A stretch of DNA of 64,000 bases. Source: a virus. A program made the position numbers and the translations under genes. The notes below the pieces were generated by a model. That model saw only the letters and a list, made by a program, of their open reading frames with translations, had not been told where the DNA came from and made no database searches. Each line of letters opens with the position of its first letter. Positions within the stretch are counted from its first letter, which is position 1. Shown here in pieces: positions 15,300 through 28,600 of this stretch. Location of the stretch: positions 1-64,000 of IMG/VR virus record IMGVR_UViG_3300025012_000043; one strand, 5' to 3'.

Positions 15300-15965
15300 T
15301 TACTTTTTCTCTTCAAGAATTCCAAAAAGATTGTCGAGTTTGGTCTGCCGAATTTCCTTGGTTATCTTATTATTGCCATCACCAAGCCCTCGGACAGTAC
15401 CCTTTGGAGTAAGCTCTTCAGAAATCTCGGCAAACATAGTCTTAGATTCCTGTATGATTGCATCCATCTCATCTGGGTCTGATCCAATAAGAGAAGCCAG
15501 CAACCGTTTCTTCATTGTAGCAGGAAGCCCAGATTCCTGCAACTTCTTCTCTGCAACTGCCTTAGAAGTTACAGCGATAAGCTTCTCTTCAAGCTCTTCT
15601 ACTTTCTTGCCAAGATCCTCATTAGCTTCCTGTGCCTGAGTTGCAGCCTCTGCAAGTAGCTGGATCTGCTCATCACGCTCAGCAAGCACCTCTACAAACT
15701 CTCCCATATTAGCCTCCTCCAGCTTCTCAGTACCCTCAGGAACCTCTGCCTTAGCAACACTTTCAGTTACATTGGTATAAACTTCTGCAGTCTCACTCTC
15801 AACAAGATCAACAAACTCATCGATGAGTGACTTAGTATGTTCAGCCATTGCATCGATCGCCGCAGTTGCCTCAGCAAGAGCCTTCTCTCTAACACCATTA
15901 CTAATCTCTGCTACGATCTCTGGATTGGACTCCATTAACCCCTTTAGCGTAAGCTCTGTAGTCAT
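15300..15965 (-). CDS. Nested scaffold protein from an internal start in the protease gene
   Basis: An in-frame ATG at 15965 (Met193 of the protease-scaffold) is preceded by GGAGGAG at 15972-15978 with 6-nt spacing, as strong as any gene start in the window. Translation from it would give a 221-residue scaffold beginning 'MTTELTLKGLMESNPEIVA' without the protease domain. This is the arrangement known for phage lambda C/Nu3 and several Mu-like head genes. The site and frame are seen directly; production of the short form is inferred. Confidence 0.65.
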   Translation of the reverse strand: MTTELTLKGLMESNPEIVAEISNGVREKALAEATAAIDAMAEHTKSLIDEFVDLVESETAEVYTNVTESVAKAEVPEGTEKLEEANMGEFVEVLAERDEQIQLLAEAATQAQEANEDLGKKVEELEEKLIAVTSKAVAEKKLQESGLPATMKKRLLASLIGSDPDEMDAIIQESKTMFAEISEELTPKGTVRGLGDGNNKITKEIRQTKLDNLFGILEEKK

Positions 15966-16541
15966 CCCTTTCTCCTCCGTTACCTCTAAAATTGAAATAT
16001 CTGATTCATGAACGACTTGAATGTGCCCACCAGCTGACGCATCTGGAACAAAATCTACAGAATGCGGCTTTACAATGGCTTCTACAACATTTACTACATC
16101 ATCACCAATCTTCCCCATACGTGTTTTACCCATAGCATTAATGGATAGCCCAATTTCATTAAGCCAACCATTAGTATGGGCCTCATGTACCTTTTCCCAT
16201 AGGCCACTATCTCTAATCCCTATTTTTGCGCCGATCCCCTTCTCTTCAGGAATGTAATAGGATTCAAGAATGGTACCTACCCAATCCCTAAATGAACGGG
16301 CTGCTTTTCCCGTGGCTTCGGGAGATCCTGGTACAGGATGATCTACGTACATCTTCTTACCAATAAATAGTGGAGCCGCTGACTCTAAGCATTCTGGAGT
16401 GTAGTAATTCTTTCTTTTACTGAGTCCCGACTTAATTAATACCGCAGTGATAGTTTTCTTATCCACATCAACCTGAGGTGTGCCCTCAAATAACAGGATG
16501 TCCCCAACCATCTCCGTTTTTTGATCTACCTTTTTAGCCAA
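15300..16541 (-). CDS. Prohead maturation protease fused to scaffold
   Basis: 413 residues starting at TTG 16541 with GGAGGTG at good spacing. Residues 1-180 are the protease: 'KMYVDHPVPGSPEATGKAAR' with candidate catalytic His68, 'EIGLSINAMG' with candidate nucleophile Ser133, and 'SVDFVPDASAGG' (161-172), the closing motif of phage serine head proteases. Residues about 193-413 are an acidic, Glu/Ala-rich helical scaffold with coiled-coil heptads ('EELEEKLIAVTSKAV'). Such proteins assemble inside the procapsid, cleave scaffold and capsid, and are lost before DNA packaging. It is followed closely by the cement and capsid genes. Confidence 0.8.
   Translation of the reverse strand: MAKKVDQKTEMVGDILLFEGTPQVDVDKKTITAVLIKSGLSKRKNYYTPECLESAAPLFIGKKMYVDHPVPGSPEATGKAARSFRDWVGTILESYYIPEEKGIGAKIGIRDSGLWEKVHEAHTNGWLNEIGLSINAMGKTRMGKIGDDVVNVVEAIVKPHSVDFVPDASAGGHIQVVHESDISILEVTEEKGMTTELTLKGLMESNPEIVAEISNGVREKALAEATAAIDAMAEHTKSLIDEFVDLVESETAEVYTNVTESVAKAEVPEGTEKLEEANMGEFVEVLAERDEQIQLLAEAATQAQEANEDLGKKVEELEEKLIAVTSKAVAEKKLQESGLPATMKKRLLASLIGSDPDEMDAIIQESKTMFAEISEELTPKGTVRGLGDGNNKITKEIRQTKLDNLFGILEEKK
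15972..15978 (-). promoter_or_regulatory. Internal ribosome binding site for nested scaffold
   Basis: On the minus strand the sequence reads GGAGGAG, then six bases, then ATG at 15965, inside the protease reading frame. The codons used (ACG GAG GAG AAA GGG, in-frame TEEKG) permit the Shine-Dalgarno without cost to the protease-scaffold linker. Confidence 0.65.
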
Positions 16542-16609
16542 CGCAACACCTCCATAGAAATAAACCTGTCATATGAAAAATGATAAATTATATCTAATTG
16601 GACACAATA

Positions 16610-19600
16610 TTACACACCATACATTTGATGTGCAAGTAAACGTATCCTACTTAAAAATGCCTCACTATCTATCGTCTCACCAACAAACTGATTAATGGGC
16701 ACATGAACAAATTTATATTCACCATACGGGCTTAATATATCTTTAATATTCCCACGAACTGATGTGGCAATATCACTAACCTTATCTTCTCCGATCCGAC
16801 CTATCACCTTATCCCCAGGAGTTAATTCATTCTTCATATTAGCCAACACCTGTTTAATGGATCCTTCTATTTTATTAATAGCCTCAACATATTTCTCCCC
16901 ATATCCAGCTGGATTACCTTGCCCAACCTTAAGCACCCCAGTTTTAATTAACTCATCAATCTTTGATGGGAGTGAAAATGGGCTCATACCCTGCACACGC
17001 ATTAATGCATTTGATATCATCCCCCTATTTTTTAATGAAACATCCTTATCTTTAAGTGTAAATATATATTCATATATATTCTTATCTGGTGTAGCTGAGA
17101 CTTTTTTGATAACCGCCTGTCTTTTCTTAATATCGTCAAGCTTTTTAGATGACATTTTATCAAATGATATAGTAGGTGACGTTTCAACAACTCGGCCACC
17201 GATATTAACATCTATAGATACAAACCTAGATATATCAACCCTTGGGTCTGCCTTTTTCCACATGCCTATTAATTCTTCCTTGGTGGCATTATACATCATA
17301 CCATCAGGCCCAATAGTAATATTATTAATCTCTCTAGTTGGCCATCCACCAATGCCAACACGCATCCCCTGTGGGGTTATCTCAATTACACGAATAGCTT
17401 CTAAATCACTAGCAATACTAGTAGTGGAATCAATATAAAATTTCTTAACTACCGACTTAATTGTTGGATTATGCAATAAGTCTAATAATATAGTACGTTG
17501 GTTTTCTGGTAATCTTAATAATCTACCTTTAAATGCCTCATCAGTAAGTAATATTTTAGCCGAAGAACGCTGGGTACCCATTAATTTGCCGTAAATGTCT
17601 AGAACTTCTTTTTTGCCTAAGACATCCTTTTCAGTATCTCTAACAGTGGTATTAACTAAATCCTGTATTCTATATAATCCATCGTCAGCAAAACTAGTAG
17701 AATTAAATATACTATTACTAATATGATTCTTATTTCTCATAATAGGTCTCAGTCTAGCAGCAATGGCTTCATCTTCTGGTAAAGTAATAATGTCTTTGGC
17801 TAATTGTTGAAATATTTCAGTTCTATGAACAATTGACATATCGGCTAATGGTGCTACTCCCTCTACCCCAATATTAAACCATGGATCAATGGCCCTCATA
17901 AACTCACTCTGTAAAAAGCCACTATTTTCTTTTACTTTTTTATTGCGCATACCAATAGCCTTAGTATATGCTTCAGCGATAGCTGCTTCACTGGTATCTC
18001 CAGCTGCAACCTTACCCCATACCGCACGTTCTTCTTCAGCCATACCACTCAATTTAGTTATAAGTTTATTATTAATAAATTTGCCACCTAACATATTCCA
18101 CCAAAAACTAGCTTTATTAAATGTTTTAGTACTAGCTACTCTATTAATTAATGCCTGCAATGGCCCAGCCTCATTTGGATCAATCGGAATAAGTCCATTA
18201 ACTGATCTATTAAATGCTTCAGTGACTGAATTTTTAATGATACCACCAGGCCCAAACATCAGTCTCTTCCACGCAAGACTACTAATAGTTGTCATTGCTT
18301 TCTTTGGAGAATTCCATATATCAAATAAAGATGAATAAACCTCACTATTAGTAAACGTATTAAACATTAATTGTCTTACACTATTTGTTGCCATATCTTT
18401 CGCAAACACTTTGCCCACATTTTTACTAGCACTAACAATAAGTGCCTTTTTATCTATGGGTGCATCAACCCCAAATACACCTAGTGAATTAGCAAGATCA
18501 TGTTCATCACCAACCATCATTTGCCGGATATCAAATGGCTGCTTATTAAACCACATGATCCAATCTTCATCACTAATAGTTCCATCAGGCTTTATGGGCT
18601 TTATTAATTTACTAAGCCCATCACCAAACCCAGCAAAATCATCTGGCCCTATATCAAATTTTGCTCCAATGGGGACTCTTGGTTTGCGTGGTACTTGCTC
18701 TAATTCTTCTGCTGCAGAAGATATAGATTTAAACCATGGACGATATGTACATCTACAATTTGGATGTCTCGGCAATTGAGGACGTGGTTCTTCTGGTTTA
18801 TATAATATTCCATGGGTAGCCCTACAATATTTACATGTTCTTGAATCATTAATGGCTGTATATTCAAAATATCGAATCTGATCAGCATTATCAATATAAT
18901 TAGACATAGCCGACTGATTAAATGCCGTATACCCAGCATCACTAATCATCCCCTCAAGATCATCTGCAGCACGAGCATATGCCCCACGAACTTCATTAAC
19001 CGCTCCACCAACTGCCAAAGACGGCATGACGCCTTGTGCCATTTTTCTATTCATATCATTACCGGCCTTATTAACTCTACCAAGCAATCTATTTAAAACC
19101 GTATCGGCACGCTTGTCAAATATAGTATTCTGCCAATTGTCCCCTTCTCTTTCAATTTTATCCCACATAGCCATGAACTGTGGTCCAGTCATGTCCCATG
19201 GTAAAGGCTGTGCTACTGCGGCAATCTGATTCAATGAATCAGTGGTCGCCCTAGCACTTAATAAGTATGCCCCAGACGATGCCGCATTAACAATATTCTT
19301 AATCCCAGATAAAGTCCTTCTCGTCTCTTCACCAAATATCATCTCTGCAGTATTGGCTAAAGTGGTGCCTTGCTTAATCGCCGTATTAATAGCAAGTTTA
19401 CGCAATAATGACCCAATATCACCACGACCACCAAAATATTTAACAAATTTGGCCCCCTTTTTATAATAAGATTTGGCCGTGGCGGCATGCGTATATAGTT
19501 CTTTAATTGAATCTTCCGATACACCATTAAGTAAGCTACGCATGAACCCATTTATTGATCCTTGTACCTTATCTATGCGCACAACAGCTTCCTTGACTAT

Positions 19601-22600
19601 TTTATTCGTAATGACACCAGTGGCCACTACAGCACCAAATGCCTTATTTAAAGCATTGAGTTGCCATTCATTTGGTATACGCTCACGCATTACATTGATA
19701 ATACGATCTATCTTGTCCTCCATAGTTGTTTCAACAATCTTACCAAGTGTATCACGTATAGTTATATTGTCCGCATAAATGAATGAAGCCTTTAAATATT
19801 CTTCCAATAACTGCACTTCAGTTGGAGCATCACTTATATATCCTTTAAAGGGATCGCGCCATGATATATCAGAAAGCTTGCTCAATGATTGGGTTGGGTC
19901 AATAACCCCATTAATAATTGGAACAAATTGCCCGCCACTATCTTTGGTGATATCAGCAATCCCAATATATTTATATAATGGGATGCCACCATCTTTACTC
20001 ATTAATTTATATGCTTCCTTAAAAACGTTGTCATCCTTAAAATCTAATAAAATATTTGTTTCCTTGGATACCTTATTAGCTATATCCTTGCTGATTTTAC
20101 GCAAAATACGCATACGATCTTCAGTAAGCGCAGTAATATCTACCCCTTCATTAAATTTACTAACCAATTCACTAATTGGCACCCCATTACCAGATAAATT
20201 AGTAGTATATATCATGCGCTCATATGTATTAGCTAATTCTTTAACAAGATTAACATTCATAGATATCTTTTGAACTCTATTTGGGATCCTTATATCCTTA
20301 CCAACTTTTTCAACCACATCAACCGCACGCTTATATGCACCAAGTAACCCTTTTGCATTGGTTAGTTTGATAACCTCTTTAGTCAAAGCATCCGACTGAT
20401 TATAATATACCATGTTTTCAATCAACATTACTTCAGCTCGATATTTCGCTATTCTTGCACGAATATGAGCTAGGTCAGTCTGGATCTTTATATCCTTCAT
20501 TAGCGCCTTTACTTCTTCGCCAAGACTATTCTTAACTATATTCCGCTTTATTTCTCTCTCAGCATTTAAAAACATATTCCTTCTGTCTGCCGTAATAGTT
20601 TTTAATATTCTAACCTTATCTGCTTCAGCATTTGGCTTACTTGAATCATATCCTTTTTGTACCAATTCAGATAAAACGTCATTATAAACATCTCTTTTAG
20701 CTTTAGTGACCTCTGGTATATGCAATCTATCTAAATATTCACGCATTGACTGAATTTGCTGATCAGACATCTCAACAAAACCAGCTGGTAGTGCATCTAA
20801 TTTCTTTTTATGGTCTTTGATAGCCTCCATTAATTTAGAAACAGCAGAATCTCTATCCATAGAGATCGGTATTTTAATATCACCACTATCAAAATACCCA
20901 ACTTCGATTCTATACCTGGCCATGATATCCCCGGCCATTTGCTCGCCATTTGGTATTGAGTATGAGTTTAATATAGACATCTCATCAACTATGGCTTGCA
21001 TTGCATCTATAGCAGAAATATTATTAGCATGCATAAGAGCATACATATGTTCTACACTAGGTCGTAATCTTACATTATCCTTAAATTTATCCCATAATTT
21101 TGGCAAAAATTCATTAATAGAAATAGAAAATTTAGTCGTTATCCCATTAATATATTTTAATTCATCGTCAGTCAATGGTAACGTTATTGCTATATTTTTA
21201 AACTGTTGGATATTACCTGTATAAAACTCCGTATTTTTACCAACCCTCATCTTAAGTGCGCGTTCTATATTTATTATTCTTGTTTCAATAGTAGATAATG
21301 CACCACGGGCGGTAAAAAGATCAATATTTAAAGCTTCTATCTCACCAGCATCTAATAATATATCAAGTTTACTCAAACGGTCTTCTAATGATTTAATTTT
21401 TTCAATAAACTCCATCTTTTGGGCTACCAATCCCTTAATACGTAATCCTTTTTCATTAATCCCCCCCTTTAATTGCATATTTAAAACATAAAATGTCTCC
21501 TGATATTTTCTAAACCCACGCTGTGACGCCTCATTCAATCGTCCCTGTAATGTGGTAATTTTCTCTCCATATAATTTCTGCAATATAACATCATTTGTTT
21601 TTTCAAGTTCCACTGAAAATTTGTCAATCTGATGTACAATACGGCTCATTTCTGTATCATTGATGGGCCGCAGAATCTGATCAATCTCTATTTTAACCTC
21701 CGTATCTAATATCCCACCTGCATCTTTATACCATGTATGTAATATTTGCTCAATGCTCATATCCCGTTGCATCATAAGCCCAAAATTATGATATGTAGAA
21801 TTAATATATTTAGCCCCCATAAAAATATCACTTACTTCATCGAGTTCAGCTATCAATTTATTATACTCATTTTTATATTCATTCATCCATTCACTATTAC
21901 TCATCTTTTTACTCTGTTCAAATAGAATACCAAGCCTATCAAATATAGCTATTTGCCTAGAATTCATTTTAATATGTAGTCCAGCATCACCTATGCGATT
22001 AAGCTGCTCAATCAATTCTTTATATTCAGCCCAGTCTTGTGGACTAGCTGCCTTCCCAACGATAGTAAGTTTTTTCTGTAGTGCTACCATTTTATTTAAT
22101 GATTCAGTTTCATCTATCTGTTTAATATTTACAGGAGTACGTAACAATTCTTGTAATCGCTTAATCTCACCTAATATTAATCCTGTTTCAGTTTTATTAC
22201 CCTCTGCCTTCCGTAATGCCCTATATGCAGAAGATAACTGCATATCAATATTAGAAGTTGATAAAATATCGTATTTATCAACGAACATCTTACCACGTCC
22301 TTCAATTATAACCTTTCTACGTTCAGTAAGATCATTCAAGTCCACTAATAATTGATTAACCTTGTTCTGGTCATTAATCTTCCTAGCTTCTTCTATCTCG
22401 CCCCTCAATCTTTTCATTTTCTTATCAAAAGCATCAATCCCAGCGATAATAATACCAGATATATATTTTTGTTTATTGGGTAAAGAAGTACGGACCAGAT
22501 TATTTTTCAGCGCAATAGTAATATTAAGCTCATCAATAACTAAATCAATATTCTTAATAATTTCTTGATTAGTAGCTGTAACCTTTTCTTGTATTGGCCG

Positions 22601-25600
22601 CATCATTCTTTTAAATATATGTACTTCATCAAGCTTTGGCAAAGAATGAGTTAGATCATCAATGACTGAATGGATCGATTTTAATTCATCTGTTAATTCA
22701 TCCACAGTATGTAATACAAATCCACCATATGATGACCGCTCAGCAATCCTAATTGCTGATGGAGTATCCTTTTTTGCTAGCCCATTTAATTCGGCTCTTA
22801 ATTTCTTTAATATTTTATCTGCTGTCTTGATCCTATTATTTATATGTGGTGTACCAAGTTTACTTTTTAATTTGCCAATATACCCACCTAATTCATAGGG
22901 ACCCGTACCAACTAATTTCTTTATGGCTATATTTAATCTATTAATCCTAGCTAAACGCTTATCAACACTCATTCCAGTATTAATAATATCATTATTTATT
23001 GACGACAAAACATTATATAACTCTATTTGCCTCAAAATCTTTCCAGAATCTACCATCATAGCATTTAAAACATTGTCTTGGTTATATAATCCCTTAAGCT
23101 TATCAATTATATCTGATACTATACCAACTCTATCTATATCAACCTGTATCAAGCGTTTTTCAGTTATATCTTTGGTTTCTAAATATATCTTATTTAACGA
23201 TTCAAGTTTTTCTTGGATACCTTTGATAGACTCTATAGTACTACCATCAGATAATTTAACGCGGATCATCCAATCTTCTATAAATATAGGAGGCTTGGGT
23301 TGCCCGCCTATCCTAGGCTTAATCTTAAGATCCGCACTAACAAATGGGATGCCAACTAGCTTGCGCTCATACATAGCTATTTTCTCTAAAACATCATCAT
23401 ACAATGATGGCTTATATTTATAAGAAGGGCTTACTGCATTGCTTATAGTATTTAATATAATTAAATCTAATGCCTTACTAATTTTAGATATGGTTTCTGG
23501 CTCTGAGAATTTTAATTTTCTAAAATCTGGTACCCTACTATCTTGTATCCCAGCCTTTTCTAATATATCTATAATGCCATGCATCTTTTCTTCTAGAACC
23601 GTAGCGACATTACCTATATCATCAATAGTATATTCTTTACCATCAACAACCCCAATAGACCTAATATTAGTCTTGGCACGCAATAATAAACTTTCAATAA
23701 ACAACTTCCTGTCCTTATTCCTGCCCAATAATTGTTCTAATATAGGTTTTTGCTCATATCTACCTGCTATTTTTTTAATGTCCTCACCAATAGTCCCGCG
23801 AGTCAAGAAGTCTACAATAGACTTTGGATTTAAACTAATTTGTACACCTTGTGGAGATGGACCATTAATCCTATTAAATATGTCTGATTCATATTTAGAT
23901 ATTCTCTTCTTAATCCTTAAAACTTGCTCATGCACCTTACCATATTCAGTTACTTTCTTTTGATAGATTTTAAACCATTCATCACTTCTTATTAAAACTT
24001 GGTCATCTACACCAGCAGCCCTTAAAATATTTAAAAATGTTTCTTGCACCCCACCAGTGGTTTCATTTAATAATTTTACCCATTCATCCGGATTAACCTT
24101 CATTTTCTCTTTGGCTATATGTGTAACTTCAACGGTTTGGTCTAATAATTTCTTTAAACTAATACTATTCAATTTGTCATAATATTGCATATATATCGCA
24201 CTTGGGTCATCAACAATCTTGGCGTCAACGACAATATTAAATCTATCTTTCAATATGATCCGTAGGGCCATAGCAACTAATCCACGACTATCATAGCTGG
24301 GATTAATTAATAAATTACTGTATATTTTTCTGTCAGCATTATAATTTTCAAATAAATATTTCTCTATCCCACCTAATGGTTTTTCATGCAATACCTTTAA
24401 TATCCTAAATCTAGGCTCAATCAACGCAAAATTTGGATCATACATTACTTGATTACTGGCAATGACTATTCTGCCATCATCTAAAGCATATGTACGTATA
24501 TACGATTTAAGCATGTCATCCTTATATTCAAATTTGGGCATGACACGTACACTTTCCGACCAACGCTTTAAATCATTAAATCTATCGAATTCTACACCAG
24601 CCAATGTTTTTTCTCGTACTAATAAATTTCTATATTCTTCTGCCTCTTTTTGTGTTAGCCCACGTTGTAGGCTGGCGAACGGTACCTCTATTGATCCTGT
24701 GGCCAAGGCTGATATAAATTCATAGGTACGCTCACCCATATATCTACGTAAAGCACCAACAATATTTCTACCATAATGATCTTTAGATATACCAGACATA
24801 CCCAACAATGAATTTGACAAATCAAAGGCAAATTCGTCTAATATAATACCATGCTTTTTAGCGACTTGTCGTAAGGCTGCGGTAAATACTGGCGAATCTA
24901 TATTAATCAACAATGCCTTATTAAGAGTCTTCCTTGCTCGCGGCAAATTCCACCCAGCGACTTTAAATGTTGAATTAATGTTAACCCCAGCACTACGTAG
25001 GTATTTCTCTAATTCAGTAGCTACCTCTCTAGATGTTTTAACATTATAATCCTTAGTTGATTTTAAAACACCATCGACTATACCAAGTATGGCCTCACCT
25101 AAATCATTTTGTGGTAGGTATCTATATAAAACATCACTTTCAAGATCTTTAAATATTCTTGCCCTTCTGGCGTCACTAGTAGTACGTACTATCTTAAATT
25201 GTTGATCAACCTCATCAATCTTTTCCCATTCCTTGGTTAACATTTCTTTAGCTAATGATAAGTGTAAAAAATCCAACACGGTTTCCTTAAATGGGACGAC
25301 TTTAGATAGATGCACAATATCATCACTACGTACCGAGAAAGCCTTCCCTACCAATACTAATTCTTCTTGTATTGTAAGCTGCATATCTAATTCTGTTTGC
25401 TTCCTAAATAAACTTTTGATCTTTCTCTCTAGATTGCCAATCTTTAAATTATCTTTAATCTCATTCGCATTTTCTCTAATAAGAACTTTATATGCTGCAT
25501 CACGCTCAATAATTATATTATTCAATTTAACCCTTAAATCATGAGCCTTGGTCTCTGCTTTGGTGATATTGATCTTCAAGATTCCTTTATCAACATTGCG

Positions 25601-28600
25601 GGACAACAATGTTAATAGTTTAAACCTATCAACCGATACAACATCAAAATTATCAGCATATCGTACAGTCAAATTCTCAACCAGATCTTTAAGCGGCCCC
25701 TTTATCTGCCCTGGATCATAGTCAACTACCATTGGAACTAATTTACCTAATTCTTCTGGTTTTGTTGATGGGACCATGACTTTCTGTGACTCTATGAAAT
25801 CAATCACATCCTTTAAAATAAACTGAACCCGCAATTCAGATTTCTGCTTTGCCGTCAATGATACTAATTTACTGGCTGATTTAGATATATCTTGTATCAC
25901 CAAACTAACATCGGTACCTAATTCTGCAGCCTTTTTAAATTCATCATTATATTTTTGATTTAAAAATATAAAATCATTAATACTTTTTGTGTTTAATTCG
26001 GCAATAATGTTGGCCACAGTATCTTTACTAACCTTTTTGCCGATAGCGATATCTGATATAAACTGATCTACTTCATTGGCAGCATTATTAAATTTACGAG
26101 CAAATTGTACTTGAATATACTTCTTCACATATATTTCAACAAGATTATTCTGGGCAATAGTTTCTATCTGTTTAGGTGGTAATTTGACAGCTTTAACCAA
26201 ATTGCTAAATACCTTTTTGAGAACCTCATAATCATGTTTAAGCATTGAAGCAGTATAAAATGGATCATGGACGCTTAATTGTCCTGTTAATTCGCCTACC
26301 TTACTTTTTAAGGCAGTGATCTGCTCCTGTAATTCAATTAAACGTCTAGTATATTTTGGTTCCATTAGTACTTTACCAGCATTTGCTAATACATACAATC
26401 TTTCAGATTGGACCACACCTAAATCATTTAGAGCCTTTGATAATTCATCGTATAAATCCTTCTTAACTTTCGTATCCTTTAATTTTTTAATATTAATCTC
26501 AGCAATTGATATCCCGTTACGTAATTTGGACACATTACGACGCAACAGAACTGGCCTAGACATTTCAATATCCAACTGCTCCTTCATGTCTTTTAAAGAA
26601 ATAGTTTGCTTATTTATTTGTTCATTAATATATGCCAAATTAGCCACTTTAACATCGTCATATTGTAAAACATTTTGTGCTAACCTATCTTCAACGACCT
26701 TCATATTTGCTTCATGGGCACTAATAATATCACGTATAATAGTAATATCATTTTCTAGTTTAGTAATCTCAGTTTGTACTCTACCAGCAATATCACCACC
26801 AGCCTTTGAAAACTCATTCTTCTTTATATCTAATATTCTATTCAATCTTTCTACCTGGTCATTTGGTTGAATCTTCATTGTGTATATATATTGTGCATCA
26901 TCGGCTATGACACTTGGCAACTGTTTGATTTTTAATACCACACTATCTAATTCAGCATTGAGTGTCCCAAGTAAATCAGTATGCCTGATTATCTCAGCGT
27001 CAATACGTTCGGCCCTAGGTAATTCCTTGATATTGCCAATATTACTCTCAATAACTACCAATCTATTACGAGCTGCCAATATCTCTTGATCTAACTTGTC
27101 AACACCAAGTGAAGTGGCCTTACCTACCATATTTCTTTTATTAAGTTCATCAAAATTATTTAATACATCATTAATATCTATAATTTGTTTATTGGCATCA
27201 TCAGTCTTTTCTTTGGCTAATTCGTCCAATCTAATACGTAATACGTACTTCATACGCGTAACTACTTCAGGATTAAAAAATGGTACGCCACCATTTAATT
27301 GTTGTATGATCTCTCTCGTATTTGCAGATATATCACCAGAAGTAGCAATATCGCTAAATATATGGGTCCATTTATTAATTATCTGCTCACGATTTCTATT
27401 TAACCCATCTAATTCTTCTTTAATATTTTTATATTCTGCGCGTAATTCACTAATCCCAGATTTACCAATGATCCAATTATATTCAGCCTTAAGTTCAATT
27501 ATTTTCTTCTTAATATTTTCTACTTCGCCATTTATTGTATCCTTAGTAGCGAATAAATTAATAAATTTAACAGGTGATCCATTGATACTATTCCAAAAAT
27601 CAGTAGTCTTAGGCAGTACTCTTGCCATTGATGAACCAATATTTGATAACCATTCTTTGGCAATAATATTCACAACATTACTACGTAATTTAAACCAGTC
27701 TGCTAGGTTTGACGAATCAACCCTAGGTAACATCATTTTATCAATATCTGAAATAAGCTGTGACTTGGTTGTGGTTAGTGTTACAAAATACCCATATTTT
27801 TGTTCTAATTTGCTTAATGTTTCTTTCTCAATATTTGTTAATACTGCTTTATGTCTTAATTTATATAACTCTTCACCACCTATAAATTTACCATTGTCAT
27901 TCGCAAACCACAACCATCTTTCATTAATGACCCCAAAAGCCCTAATTTTACTAGCTAAATCTTCTTCTCTCTTAATACTATTACGTAATAATTCAATCTG
28001 ATATAATACCTTATCTTGTAATGTTTTGTCATCCACTACACGCGCATATCTTAAGTCTATATCAATAAGTTGCCGTAACATGAAATCATTATATATTGCA
28101 TTCAATGATGGATTGAATATTAACGTTCTACTGTCCATATTAACAAAATGCGAGCGCATGGTTTTTAAAGCATCTAGCTTAGCATATAATTCAGTGGCTT
28201 TTTGGGGTTCTTTTGTAAGCGCCGCATATGCCTCTTTGATTTGTAAATCAATATATGATGATGATATGGATTGTACTGGGATACTTTGATCAAACCAAAT
28301 TGACACACCAAAGGCACTACCAATCTTTGTGGCTGAAGTTATGATACCATCAGTTTCTGGGATATATCCATATATATCTTTACCAGCTTCGCCCAAATAT
28401 TTGGTCTTAATATTGCTATATTTCTGCCATTTAATATTAATGCCTTCTATACCCTTTTCTCTATTCAGCCCAACTAATCCACCATAGAGTTGCCTAATGC
28501 CTTTTTGATACTCTTCCATAGCCATCTTTTCTATAACTTCCGACCCCATGGCATCTTGTATCTTATCTGTAAGAATACTTTTTAATTTCCCTTCTGCTTC

